A DNA stretch of 64,000 nucleotides from Micromonospora globbae (GCF_003610785.1 NZ_RAQQ01000004.1:1-64000); one strand, 5' to 3'. Shown: positions 28,246 to 36,139, numbered from the stretch's first letter. The notes: generated by a model not told the origin, from the sequence alone. Program-made: numbers and translations.

Positions 28246-29255
28246 AGCGCCACCGTAAACGCCAGAACCTCAACCCCGACCGGTTGGCTCCAGCCGAGAT
28301 CCTCTGGAATCGCGACCGGCTCACCACGGGTGTTGCGAAGCTGCACGATTAGCTCGGCGGCGGTTTCGTCGGCCACTGACCGGTCGAGAATACATATGAC
28401 AACCGACGCCTCAAGCTCGCCGAGATGCTTGATGGCGCTGTTGCCGTCGAGTATCACTGCTGTCAGGTCCTTGGGCAGCGGGAGTTGATCTTCCACCCGG
28501 GAGGCGGGGTAGAGCCTGGTGAACCAGGTCGACACTTTCGCGCCTTTCGGCAAGATCACATCTGCCAGCGATCCGTGACCTACGTCGACCTTGTAGGGCT
28601 TGCGCCTCGCGGAGGCCTTGGCGAGGTCGTCGGTGAGCTTCTGAGGCCGATCGGGATATTCGCCTTCGGCACAGAGGAAGGCGCCGAGTTCCTCGCGAAG
28701 CCAGGTCAGGGTGCCCACGATCGCCAGGTCCGCCGCTGGCGCTGCGAGCCGTGACCCCCACGTCTCCTGAAGGTGCGCGATCCGACCGAGGACACCGGCA
28801 TGTGGACGCGCCGTCGCGACCGGCTCTTGCGACCCGTTGAGCACGCGCAGTTCACGAACGTGCGTAAGCTGCCACTGCGAGAGGTTGGCGAGGCGGAGAC
28901 GAGGCGGGGTCGTAGACTCGTTCAGCGCGACGAAGCGGTCGACGATGACCTTATGCTCGGTCACTACGCGGACCAACGCCCCGGGGACGGTTTCCCGGAG
29001 GATCTCCATCGGAGGCCGTAGCGGTTGCGCCGGACGAGCCATCACCCAGCCGCAACCTATGAGCACAGCAGCAAAATCGCGGCGGGGAACAGAGATCGCG
29101 ACGATGAGTTGTCGTCCAGCATGAGCATCGGCATAGCGTGCAGCGCGGGAGCCAAGTGTCAGCATCGGAGCGACCCACGCGGCCGGTTCCGCTGGACGAA
29201 AGGGGGAATCTGTCAGTCCAAGCTGGGTCGGCGCATGACTGAGCGCTGCTGCCAC
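28242..29255 (-). CDS. DrmE-like protein, N-terminal-half candidate; first gene of the DISARM-like operon
   Basis: 337 aa from ATG 29255. The sequence is alpha/beta in character: RQLIVAISVPRRDFAAVLIGCGWVMA near 45-70, a mid helical region (LAIVGTLTWLREELGAFLCAEGEY), and a C-terminal segment LTAVILDGNSAIKHL...ASVVICILDRS near 265-295 that looks like a degenerate nucleotide-binding or DEAD-like strand (ILDG). No enzyme motif can be named. The stop overlaps the next gene by 4 nt. Together with that gene (841 aa combined) it matches the size of a single DrmE, hence the proposal of a split DrmE. An unrelated novel component is equally possible. Confidence 0.45.
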   Translation of the reverse strand: MAAALSHAPTQLGLTDSPFRPAEPAAWVAPMLTLGSRAARYADAHAGRQLIVAISVPRRDFAAVLIGCGWVMARPAQPLRPPMEILRETVPGALVRVVTEHKVIVDRFVALNESTTPPRLRLANLSQWQLTHVRELRVLNGSQEPVATARPHAGVLGRIAHLQETWGSRLAAPAADLAIVGTLTWLREELGAFLCAEGEYPDRPQKLTDDLAKASARRKPYKVDVGHGSLADVILPKGAKVSTWFTRLYPASRVEDQLPLPKDLTAVILDGNSAIKHLGELEASVVICILDRSVADETAAELIVQLRNTRGEPVAIPEDLGWSQPVGVEVLAFTVAL

Positions 29256-29706
29256 CTACCATCCCTCCCTTCCTCATCGGACGACGGAGTGCCCGCGATG
29301 CTAGCCCGGCCCTCGGACTATCGGCGTCTGCGACTTGCCGGACGTCAAAGCTGCGGGTGGAGCCGCAGATCACCGTCTGTTTGCTGACCGATGGAGGGCT
29401 TCCGTTGATGGTGCACGCGTTCCGGGGGCAACCACCACCACCGTTGGGCCGATCCTCCCGGCACTCTTCGGCGTGCACAGCCTCTACGGCGCCGCCACGA
29501 GCGTTTGATGATGATGCCTGATCATCTCTTCCAGAAGGGTCGCTCCCGCGTGATGGCGGTGATTCGGTCGAGCCTGGTAGTTGCGCGCAAGATCGTAAGC
29601 GTCAGGTTTCGTCGACCGTGAGCCTGATCAGCCGCTGTCGGTGGTGTCGTCGGCGGCGCAATGGCCAGCACGGCTGCCCTGTCGCGCCACCACAATTAGA
29701 TGAGCA
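29256..29706. other. Intergenic upstream of the DISARM-like operon
   Basis: About 450 bases with no convincing gene. It should contain the operon promoter. No clear operator repeat was seen by eye. Confidence 0.4.
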
Positions 29707-30024
29707 TCAGGACTCGTCGGCGGACGCGGTCAGGTGGCCCAGCTCGGACGCCTCCTGCTCGGCGGCCTGCTGGATGTTCGCCTGCACGGCGCGCGCCGTC
29801 GTCACGAACGACACAAGTTCCTCCCCAGCCGGGCCAGGCCGACGGCGTCCAGGTTTGGGGCGTCGCGGCGAGCGCCGAACGCTGCCCGCGGCCTGCGTCT
29901 CCAGGTGGCTCAGGGGGTCGAGGTCGAGTCCGTCGACGCTCGCACGGATCTCAGCTCCACCGTTGGTTTCCTCAGCGCGGTAGGGATTTCGTCCCGTAGC
30001 CCCATCGAGGGCCTGGGTGAGCAT
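29707..30024 (-). CDS. Small hypothetical protein
   Basis: 105 aa from ATG 30024; a longer frame to 30189 has poor composition. The middle is basic (SPRRPKPGRRRPG) and the C-terminus looks helical (EELVSFVTTARAVQANIQQAAEQEASELGHL). No family is recognised. It lies between the DISARM-like operon and Vsr in the same orientation as the operon. Codon use is compatible with a gene, but no ribosome site decides the start. It could also be non-coding. Confidence 0.3.
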   Translation of the reverse strand: MLTQALDGATGRNPYRAEETNGGAEIRASVDGLDLDPLSHLETQAAGSVRRSPRRPKPGRRRPGPAGEELVSFVTTARAVQANIQQAAEQEASELGHLTASADES

Positions 30025-30179
30025 GCCAACCGGTTCCGGCTTCTCATCCGTCGGGCGCCACCCACCGTAGGCGTTTGCGCCGCAGGCAGGTCGGGCAGAG
30101 GAGGCCAGGGAACAGCGGTGCGTAGTAGCGTGGGTTGCAGCCCCAGCCTGCAGCAGCGGTCGGTCGTATGGTCTGTGTT

Positions 30180-30662
30180 GTGACGGCACAAGACGAGGGT
30201 CCGATTGTTGTTGGGCCGCCCCCAGCTGCGTCGTCGGCCGGGAGGCGCCGGGCTATGCAGCTGCAACGTTCCCGTGACACTTCTCCCGAGATGGCTCTGA
30301 GGAAGGCCCTTCACCGACGCGGGCTCAGGTACCGGGTACATCAGCGACCGCTCGCCGAGGTCCGGCGGACTGTGGATGTGGTGTTTCGTCCGGTAAAAGT
30401 GGCGGTAGAGGTGCGCGGGTGCTTTTGGCACGCCTGCCCGGAGCACGGGGCACGGCCCAGGTCGAACGCTGAGTGGTGGGAAGCGAAGCTGTCTCGCACG
30501 CAGCAGCGTGACCGCGAGACTGCCAGCAGGCTGGACATGGCGGGATGGAAGCTTGTGGTGGTATGGGAGCACGAGAGTGCCGAAGCCGCGGCGGACCTGA
30601 TTGCCAGTCTGGTCCGCCAGCGGCGTGTCGGCATGCTGGGGCAGCGTTCAGCGGAAAAGTGA
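30180..30662 (+). CDS. vsr: Very short patch repair endonuclease (Vsr)
   Basis: 160 aa from GTG 30180, preceded by TATGGT and 7 nt, which suggests a leaderless start; ATG 30255 (MQLQRS) is an alternative. The family signature is clear: RSRDTSPEMALRKALHRRGLRYRVH, VDVVFRPVKVAVEVRGCFWHACPEHG (active-site Asp and zinc-binding Cys/His) and WKLVVVWEHE. Vsr nicks 5' of T in T:G mismatches made when 5-methylcytosine deaminates, so it normally accompanies a C5-methyltransferase, here the one at 32130. Its 3' end overlaps the 3' end of the convergent endonuclease gene by 15 bp (30648-30662). Confidence 0.92.
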   Translation: MTAQDEGPIVVGPPPAASSAGRRRAMQLQRSRDTSPEMALRKALHRRGLRYRVHQRPLAEVRRTVDVVFRPVKVAVEVRGCFWHACPEHGARPRSNAEWWEAKLSRTQQRDRETASRLDMAGWKLVVVWEHESAEAAADLIASLVRQRRVGMLGQRSAEK

Positions 30663-31718
30663 AGGCTGCGAAGGCAGCGGTGAACGTCGCGACGACGGCG
30701 TGGCCACGTCGGGGACCAGGGCCATCCGGTCGTTCAGGAACTGGAGGAAACGCTGCACAATCTGGGTAGCGTTTGCGGGCTTGTACAGCTCACGCACCGC
30801 CCGGTGGGCCTTGTCTGTGCCCGCCGAGTGGATCGACGCTGCCTGGTAGATCTTCTCTGCTCCGGTGCCTTCAGCCGTGAGCGCGTGCACCTCGAATTCC
30901 ACGCGCGGTGCGTTGAGGTGGCCTTCAAGGAGGAACTGCATCACGTTCGCCTCATAGAGAGGCTGGTAGAGGCGGTCGGAGCGGAGGCTGCTTTTCAAAG
31001 CCATAGCCAAGATAATCTCGCCAGGCTCGATGCGGCCCTGAACACGGCGATGCGCCTGCGCAAGTACCCGTTGACCAGGGTGCGCCAGGTTTCTCAGGGG
31101 AGTTCGCCAGGTGTCGTCATCGCGGGCCTCGTCAGGCAAGACGACGATGGCAATATCCGGTGTCGATGTCGGCATCGTTAGGTTGCGCCCGGCGAGCTTG
31201 GCTCGAATATCGCCAATCTCCTGCTGCGCTTCCTTGACCAAGAGGCGCACCCAGTCGTACTTCCTCGGCAGGTTGAGCACGGCTACCTGCCGTCGAGGGC
31301 TCGGCGCGACGGACGGCCTACCGTACCGGGGCGACGTCGGCCAGCTTCCGCCGCACATGTAGGTGTTCCAGTGTGCTGCGGTCTCCCACAAGATCGCCGT
31401 TGTGAGCACCTCGTAGATGTCGCCAGTGACCTTGGCGATGGCGTTGCCCTTGACTGCGAAGTCAGGGCCGTACAGCAGACGCCCCTCCTCTTTGGCGTTG
31501 ACTACAGGTTGTCTCGCCACATCAAGGAACGGCATCCCGTTCAGCCCCGGTGGCCCCCACCCGGGCACACTCGTGTCGAACGTGTAGGCCAGCATGTTTT
31601 GCTGAGCCAGCCGGAACTCCGTATCCCTGCCCCGTACCGGTGCGCTGCGAAGGTCTTCGATCAAACGCATTGCAGGGTCGAGTGCCTGGACCGCTACCTG
31701 GCTGAAACGAAAAGGCAC
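30648..31718 (-). CDS. Type II restriction endonuclease, NgoMIV/Cfr10I-like
   Basis: 356 aa. The start is GTG 31718, sharing one base with the controller gene's TAG and preceded by GGAGGAGGT; the frame to 32006 is antisense of that gene. The active site fits the NgoMIV group: STPDIAIV gives Asp188, MALKSSLRSDRLYQPLYE gives Lys242 and, 14 residues later, Glu256 (Lys187 and Glu201 in NgoMIV are also 14 apart), and Glu103 in GDIYEVL may be the fourth acidic residue. NgoMIV cuts GCCGGC, and that specificity is a hypothesis here. The gene is cotranscribed with the controller and convergent with vsr. The N-terminal ~80 residues differ from what I recall of NgoMIV, which is shorter (about 286 aa). 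Confidence 0.8.
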   Translation of the reverse strand: MPFRFSQVAVQALDPAMRLIEDLRSAPVRGRDTEFRLAQQNMLAYTFDTSVPGWGPPGLNGMPFLDVARQPVVNAKEEGRLLYGPDFAVKGNAIAKVTGDIYEVLTTAILWETAAHWNTYMCGGSWPTSPRYGRPSVAPSPRRQVAVLNLPRKYDWVRLLVKEAQQEIGDIRAKLAGRNLTMPTSTPDIAIVVLPDEARDDDTWRTPLRNLAHPGQRVLAQAHRRVQGRIEPGEIILAMALKSSLRSDRLYQPLYEANVMQFLLEGHLNAPRVEFEVHALTAEGTGAEKIYQAASIHSAGTDKAHRAVRELYKPANATQIVQRFLQFLNDRMALVPDVATPSSRRSPLPSQPSLFR

Positions 31719-31963
31719 TAGGGCACCTCCTCCGCAGCTGCGATCAGTTCGGCCACGCTTAACCCCAGCGCGGCAGCCAGGCGCTGCTGGGTGGTGAGCG
31801 TAGGGTTCCGCCTGCCGCGTTCGAGACCGCTGACGTAGGTCCGGTCGAGCCCGGAACTGGCCGCAAGCTGCTCCTGCGACATCTTCCGCTCGGTCCGCGC
31901 TCGGCGGACCGCCAGCCCAAATGCGACCTGAAGGGGTGAGGTCGCCGGCTTGGGTCTTGGCAC
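31718..31963 (-). CDS. Restriction-modification controller (C) protein, HTH XRE family
   Basis: 81 aa from ATG 31963, almost entirely one Cro/C1-type helix-turn-helix: FGLAVRRARTERKMSQEQLA, then SGLDRTYVSGLERGRRNPTL. Size and sequence are typical of R-M C proteins, which bind their own promoter to delay endonuclease expression until the host is methylated. Its gene lies immediately 5' of the endonuclease (one-base overlap) and divergent from the methyltransferase, the classical layout. Likely binding sites are the repeats at 32001-32059. Confidence 0.88.
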   Translation of the reverse strand: MPRPKPATSPLQVAFGLAVRRARTERKMSQEQLAASSGLDRTYVSGLERGRRNPTLTTQQRLAAALGLSVAELIAAAEEVP

Positions 31964-32000
31964 TCCCAGAACCTAACGGTATGTAGACCATCGAACCACG

Positions 32001-32059
32001 GAACATAAGTCACATCGGGGCCGGCGGCCGACACGCCGTGTGAACTATGAGTCACATTC
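32001..32059. promoter_or_regulatory. Probable C-protein operator: two direct repeats around a GCCGGC site
   Basis: GAACATAAGTCACAT (from 32001) and GAACTATGAGTCACAT (from 32042) share GAAC-AT-AGTCACAT, with the AGTCACAT cores 42 bp apart, about four helical turns. Read on the other strand, the second copy contains GTGACTCATAGTTCAC, close to the GACT-N3-AGTC form of known C-boxes. A GCCGGC hexamer (32020-32025) lies between the copies. The block sits in the 166-bp gap between the divergent controller and methyltransferase genes. Confidence 0.65.
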
Positions 32060-32129
32060 GCCGGTGGTCCGTGACGTCGTGGGCGGCAGGGGGTAGCTTC
32101 TACCGGGAGATCGACTAGGGGAGCGTCGT

Positions 32130-33434
32130 GTGGCTAGATACTCAGCAGTATCACTGTTCTCGGGGTGTGGAGGCTTCTGCGAGGGGGTCCGCCTCGCTGG
32201 CTTCGAGGTGAGAGCTGCGGTCGAGCTTGATCGTTACGCGGCGCAGACCTATCGCGCGAACTTCCCCGAGGTGCCGCTCTACGAGGGTGATGTTCACCAT
32301 TTCATGAACCCCGAATCCGAATCATGGGTAGCTGAGTCTGAGCGTTTCCCTGCCTTCGAGCCAGAAGAGGTGGACCTTCTTTTTGGGGGGCCTCCTTGTC
32401 AAGGGTACAGCCAGATTGGCACTCGGATCCTCGACGACCCGCGTAATGAGCTGTACCTGCAGTACATCCGGGTCCTGACTGCGCTGCGCCCGAAAGTGTT
32501 CGTCATGGAAAACGTGCCGAACATGCTCTTGCTTGCTAAGGGGCGATTCAAGCGAGAGGTGCTAAAGGCATTTGCGGATGCCGGCTATAGCAACAGTGAC
32601 GTCGAGGTGGTCGCAGCCTCTGACTACGGCGTCCCCCAGTTGCGCAAGAGAGCCATGTTCGTGGGTGTCAGAGATGGCCAACGCCTCGGTATGCCTGTCA
32701 AGGACTTCGTTGTGCATGCCCTGAAGGAGGAGCAGCAGCCCGTCCAGACGGTGTGGGATGCCCTGGGTGATCTGCCGGAAAAGACCGCGGTTCACTACGA
32801 GTCGTTACCATACCCGGCAACTCGCCTCCGAAACGACATTCTGGATGAGATGCGCATCGACCGAGACGGCCGCTGGTACACCGCAGAGGGCAAGGCCAAG
32901 GCCGGCCGGGGCGAGAAAGCCCGCCTCCACAACCATCACACCAAGGAGATACAGGAACGGCGCCAGAAGTTGATCGCCTACCTCAAGCCCGGGGACAAGG
33001 GCGACACCCTCCCTAAGGAGATCTGGAACGGCCTGCGCCCAGAGAAATGGCGTAGGCTTCCTCTCGACCGCCCCGCCTATACCATCCTTGCGCAGATGCA
33101 TCGCGACCTCTCCGAATGGGTCCACCCCCGCTATGAGCGATGGATCACCGTACGTGAGGCGGCGCGCCTTCAGTCTTTCCATGACGGCTTTGTTTTCCAT
33201 AGCAGTGAGTGGCAGATGCTCAAGCAAATCGGCAACGCTGTCCCGCCGCTCCTGGCCCGGGCTGTCGCGTCAGCCGCCGGCAAGATCCTGAAGGAGCTCG
33301 ACAAGCCTCAGGAGCTGGGGTCGATCCGTATCCCGCATCAGGCGGACCTGCTGCACGACCTGTCATCCGGGCCGGCCGCAGCCTCGACCGAGAAGAATGC
33401 TCAAGTCGAGGGGGCCGACAGGGTGTTCGCGTGA
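32130..33434 (+). CDS. DNA (cytosine-5) methyltransferase
   Basis: 434 aa, transferring methyl from SAM to cytosine C5. The start in the provided frame is GTG 32130, with GGGGAG upstream. Conserved motifs: I, SLFSGCGGFCEG (residues ~9-18); IV, LFGGPPCQGYSQ with the catalytic Cys near 90; VI, VMENVP near 127; VIII, QLRKRAMFVG near 175; and the C-terminal IX-X, REAARLQSF and KQIGNAVPPLLARAVA. The variable target-recognition region spans roughly 195-330. It is divergent from the controller/endonuclease pair and is the cognate protective enzyme. A class 2 DISARM uses a C5-methylase (DrmMII), so this enzyme could also serve the neighbouring DrmAB operon. Confidence 0.93.
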   Translation: MARYSAVSLFSGCGGFCEGVRLAGFEVRAAVELDRYAAQTYRANFPEVPLYEGDVHHFMNPESESWVAESERFPAFEPEEVDLLFGGPPCQGYSQIGTRILDDPRNELYLQYIRVLTALRPKVFVMENVPNMLLLAKGRFKREVLKAFADAGYSNSDVEVVAASDYGVPQLRKRAMFVGVRDGQRLGMPVKDFVVHALKEEQQPVQTVWDALGDLPEKTAVHYESLPYPATRLRNDILDEMRIDRDGRWYTAEGKAKAGRGEKARLHNHHTKEIQERRQKLIAYLKPGDKGDTLPKEIWNGLRPEKWRRLPLDRPAYTILAQMHRDLSEWVHPRYERWITVREAARLQSFHDGFVFHSSEWQMLKQIGNAVPPLLARAVASAAGKILKELDKPQELGSIRIPHQADLLHDLSSGPAAASTEKNAQVEGADRVFA

Positions 33435-33680
33435 GGAAAGCTAACCCAGCCACGCCGTTGCAGACAGCCGACGCAGGTTGGACGAGGCAGTTAACCTCGA
33501 TCGTCCACGGCGGGTGCCGGCCACTTCGGCCTCGTCTGTGATCGCTGGTGATCACGTGCCGAGCGTGGGCATGGTGGCGGGCCGTCTGTCGCGACGGTGG
33601 GCGTGGGTCTCCTTCGGTCCTCCGGTCGTCGGGACAGAGCTGAATTGGGTCAGCCGGGGTGGGGATCGCCGCGATTCGGT

Positions 33681-34498
33681 CTAAGAGATCGTTTCAGTTT
33701 GAGTTGTGAGTTTCCGGAGGTAGATGGCTGCGCAGGCCAGGTTGAGGAGGGCTTGGTGGATGTCGGCGCGTCGTCCGTAGCGGGTGCGGGGTCGTTTGAA
33801 GGCGTGTAGCCAGGCGAAGCTGCGTTCGACGACCCAGCGGCGCTGGCCGAGGCCGGAGCCGTATAAGTGAGCGCGGCGGGCGATGACTGGGGTGATCCCT
33901 CGGGCGTGGACGCGGTGGCGGTACTTGTCGTGGTCGTAGCCGCGGTCGGCGTAGATCCTGCGGGGCCTGCGGGCAGGCCGGCCGCGTCGGCCAGGGATCG
34001 GTGGGATGGCGTCGATCAGGGGATGAGCTGGGTGACGTCGTTACGGTTCCCGCCGGTCAGGGTCACCGCCAGGGGTGTGCCGTCGGTGTCGGTGATTCAG
34101 GTGGTGTTTGCTGCCGGGCCGGCCGCGGTCGACCGGGCTCGGCCCGACGTGGTCCCCCTTTGAGCGAGCGCAGGTGGGAGGCGTCGACCACCGCGTAGGC
34201 CAGGTCCAGGGCGACGGCGGCACGTAGTTCGGCCAGGAGCACCTCGTGCAGACGCTGCCACACGCCCTGTTCCTGCCAGCGGGCAAGCCGCCGCAGCACG
34301 TCGACCCGGACACCCCGAACGCCGAGGTGGGCAGCTGCTGCCACGGGATCCTGGTCTGCAGCACGAACAAGATCCCCGCCAGGGCCGCCCGGTCGTCACG
34401 AGCCAACCGCCCGGGGTAGCGGAACCGGCGGGTACGAGCCGGGGTTAACGGTGCGAGCCGCTCCCACAGCCCGTCAACGATTTCCCTCTCACGCACAC
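33681..34498 (-). pseudogene. IS5-family transposase remnant, multiply frameshifted
   Basis: Minus-strand pieces in at least three frames: REREIVDGLWERLAPL and RYPGRLARDDRAALAGILFVL (N-terminus, 34300-34500), WQEQGVWQRLHEVLLAELRA and YAVVDASHLRSLKGG (middle), GPSPVDRGRPGSKHHL (third frame, ~34060-34150), and a C-terminus ending YGRRADIHQALLNLACAAIYLRKL at the stop 33681. Order and spacing are normal for an IS5-group transposase. It cannot make protein. A possible terminal repeat, GAGATCGTTTCAG, lies at its left edge (~33685). Confidence 0.8.
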
Positions 34499-35010
34499 CT
34501 AGGGCAAGGTCGATGGAATGCATAGCTGGCGGCGGCGTTGGCCTCGGGCCGGGCGGGCGGCGGTGTGCAGCAGGCGGTAGCGCAGCCGTTTCGGCTCGGC
34601 TTTGGCCAGATCGCCGTCAAGGGTGAGCAGTTGGAGCCAAGCGATCAGGTCGCAGGCCATGGCGGCGACGGCGCACACAGGCGGCGCGGTGCTGTTGGTG
34701 ACTATCATCCGCATGTCGGGCCGCCAGCCGGTCAAGGCCAGTAGCCCGGTCAGTTCGGTGACCTGCGCGGCGGCGCATTCCGCCTCGCCGATCGACCAGC
34801 CGATCGAGTACTGGACGCGTCGGTTGCGCTTGGCGTCCTGCGGTCAGCCAGCCCAGCACGACGTGGGTGGCGGCCGTCGAATCACCGCGGATGAGCAGGT
34901 GCCGCCGATGCGGGGCCGGGACTTGCGCGAATGCCTCGGCCAGCACGGAGGTGATCGGCGGCAGTGTTGGCTCCGGCGTTGGGCTACGCTCGGCGACCCC
35001 GGCGATCGCT
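34499..35010 (-). pseudogene. IS1380-family transposase remnant
   Basis: The 3' part reads ACDLIAWLQLLTLDGDLAKA, EPKRLRYRLLHTAAR and RGQRRRQLCIPSTLP, the well-conserved end of actinobacterial IS1380 transposases (normal end IPATWPW). Upstream pieces (TLPPITSVLAEAFAQVPAPHRRHLLIRGDSTAATHVVLGWL, broken up) belong to the DDE domain but lie in another frame. The abrupt end at 34499 beside the IS5 remnant suggests that the IS5 element inserted there. Confidence 0.7.
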
Positions 35011-35233
35011 GATTTTCGATGATGTGTGGGGTGTGTGCTCTCCAGCAGGTGCCGGCCCGGGTCAACCAGTCTCACCACCCGCCAACCCGGGCCACGGGTC
35101 CCGTTCGTCGACGTGATCCGTGTGGTCGACGTGTGGTCATCGCCTTGCCCGCGGGAGCCGATCAATCCAGGTCAACGCGGTCCAGTCCCTGCCACCCCGG
35201 GTCGACGCGCAGGTCGCTAGACTGGGCGCTCGC

Positions 35234-35309
35234 GCCCTCGTAGCTCAGGGGATAGAGCAACGGTTTCCTAAACCGTGTGTCGCAGGTTCGAATCCTGCCG
35301 GGGGCACCA
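35234..35309 (+). tRNA. tRNA-Arg (anticodon CCT)
   Basis: All four arms are visible: acceptor GCCCTCG/CGGGGGC (one T-G pair), D-arm AGCTCAGGGGATAGAGCA, an anticodon stem ACGGT/ACCGT closing the loop TTCCTAA with anticodon CCT (reads AGG), and T-arm GCAGG-TTCGAAT-CCTGC. CCA is encoded (35307-35309). The gene marks the change from IS-rich accessory DNA to ordinary chromosomal genes. Its 3' end faces the core side. Confidence 0.95.
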
Positions 35310-35605
35310 GGTTACGGCCTTGATCAACGATCACTGTCCGGCCGGTGTCGGCCTCCCACCATCGCGCGGCACTGCCCAACCTCGCGAGTACCGAACGTGC
35401 GCGACGCGGCACGATCCAGACCGTCGCCCCCCGGGGCCAGGGAGCCTGCCGGAGCCCGCCACGCCACGGAACCACCACCCGGACGCGCGAAGGATCTCGG
35501 GGATCTACGAGTCCCGGCGGAGCGGTGGTGCGACGGTGCGCATCTGATCTGCTCGGGCGTTAACCTCACCGTCCCTCCAGCGCGTTCACAGGGTGGGAGG
35601 TGCAC

Positions 35606-36139
35606 ATGCAACGACCCCGGGAAGTGGCACCGCCGGACGGGTTCGCCGAGTTCGTGGCGGCGCGCTCCGATGCGCTGCTGCGGTCGGCCTGGCTGCTTAC
35701 CGGTGACGCCGGGCGGGCTGAGGATCTGTTACAGACGGTCCTGGCGGACGTCTGGCGGCGGTGGGCCGCGATCACGAGCGTCGGGCATCCCGAGGCGTAC
35801 GTGCGCAGGGCGCTGTTCACCACGTACGTGTCCTGGTGGCGGCGTCGCTGGCGCAGCGAGATTCCAAGCCAGCCACCGGACAAGTCGGCGTACGGCGACA
35901 TCGCCGGGGAGTCCGCCAACCGGGACGCGGTACGCCGCGCTCTGGCCCGGCTGAGCCGGCAGCAGCGGGCGATCGTGGTGCTCCGCTACGTCGAGGACCT
36001 GACGGTCCAGCGGACGGCGGACGTGCTCGGCTGCTCGCAGAACACGGTCAAGGTGCAGGCCTCCCGTGCCCTACGGATCCTGCGGACGGATCCGAACCTT
36101 GAGATCTCTGCCACCTGGAGGTCACGAAGTGACGCGTGA
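35606..36139 (+). CDS. SigE-family ECF RNA polymerase sigma factor
   Basis: 177 aa from ATG 35606 with GGGAGG 5 nt upstream. Region 2 is FAEFVAARSDALLRSAWLLTGDAGRAEDLLQTVLADVWRRW, and region 4 is LARLSRQQRAIVVLRYVEDLTVQRTADVLGCSQNTVKVQASRALRILR. Both are typical of the actinomycete SigE/SigM-like ECF group (sigma-70 family subgroup named SigE). The next gene overlaps by 11 nt and encodes a single-pass membrane protein that could be its anti-sigma partner. The nearly 300 bp between the tRNA and this gene should hold its promoter; no gene is seen there. Confidence 0.9.
   Translation: MQRPREVAPPDGFAEFVAARSDALLRSAWLLTGDAGRAEDLLQTVLADVWRRWAAITSVGHPEAYVRRALFTTYVSWWRRRWRSEIPSQPPDKSAYGDIAGESANRDAVRRALARLSRQQRAIVVLRYVEDLTVQRTADVLGCSQNTVKVQASRALRILRTDPNLEISATWRSRSDA

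Noticed and set aside
31719..32006. Upstream extension of the restriction endonuclease frame
   Set aside because: It overlaps the controller gene in another frame and lacks any R-M protein character. GTG 31718 has a strong ribosome site.
1..35233. An integrase or conjugation gene that would make the left half a defined ICE or prophage
   Set aside because: Only transposase remnants are visible. There is no tyrosine/serine integrase, FtsK-like or phage structural gene, so no mobile element type beyond ISs is claimed.
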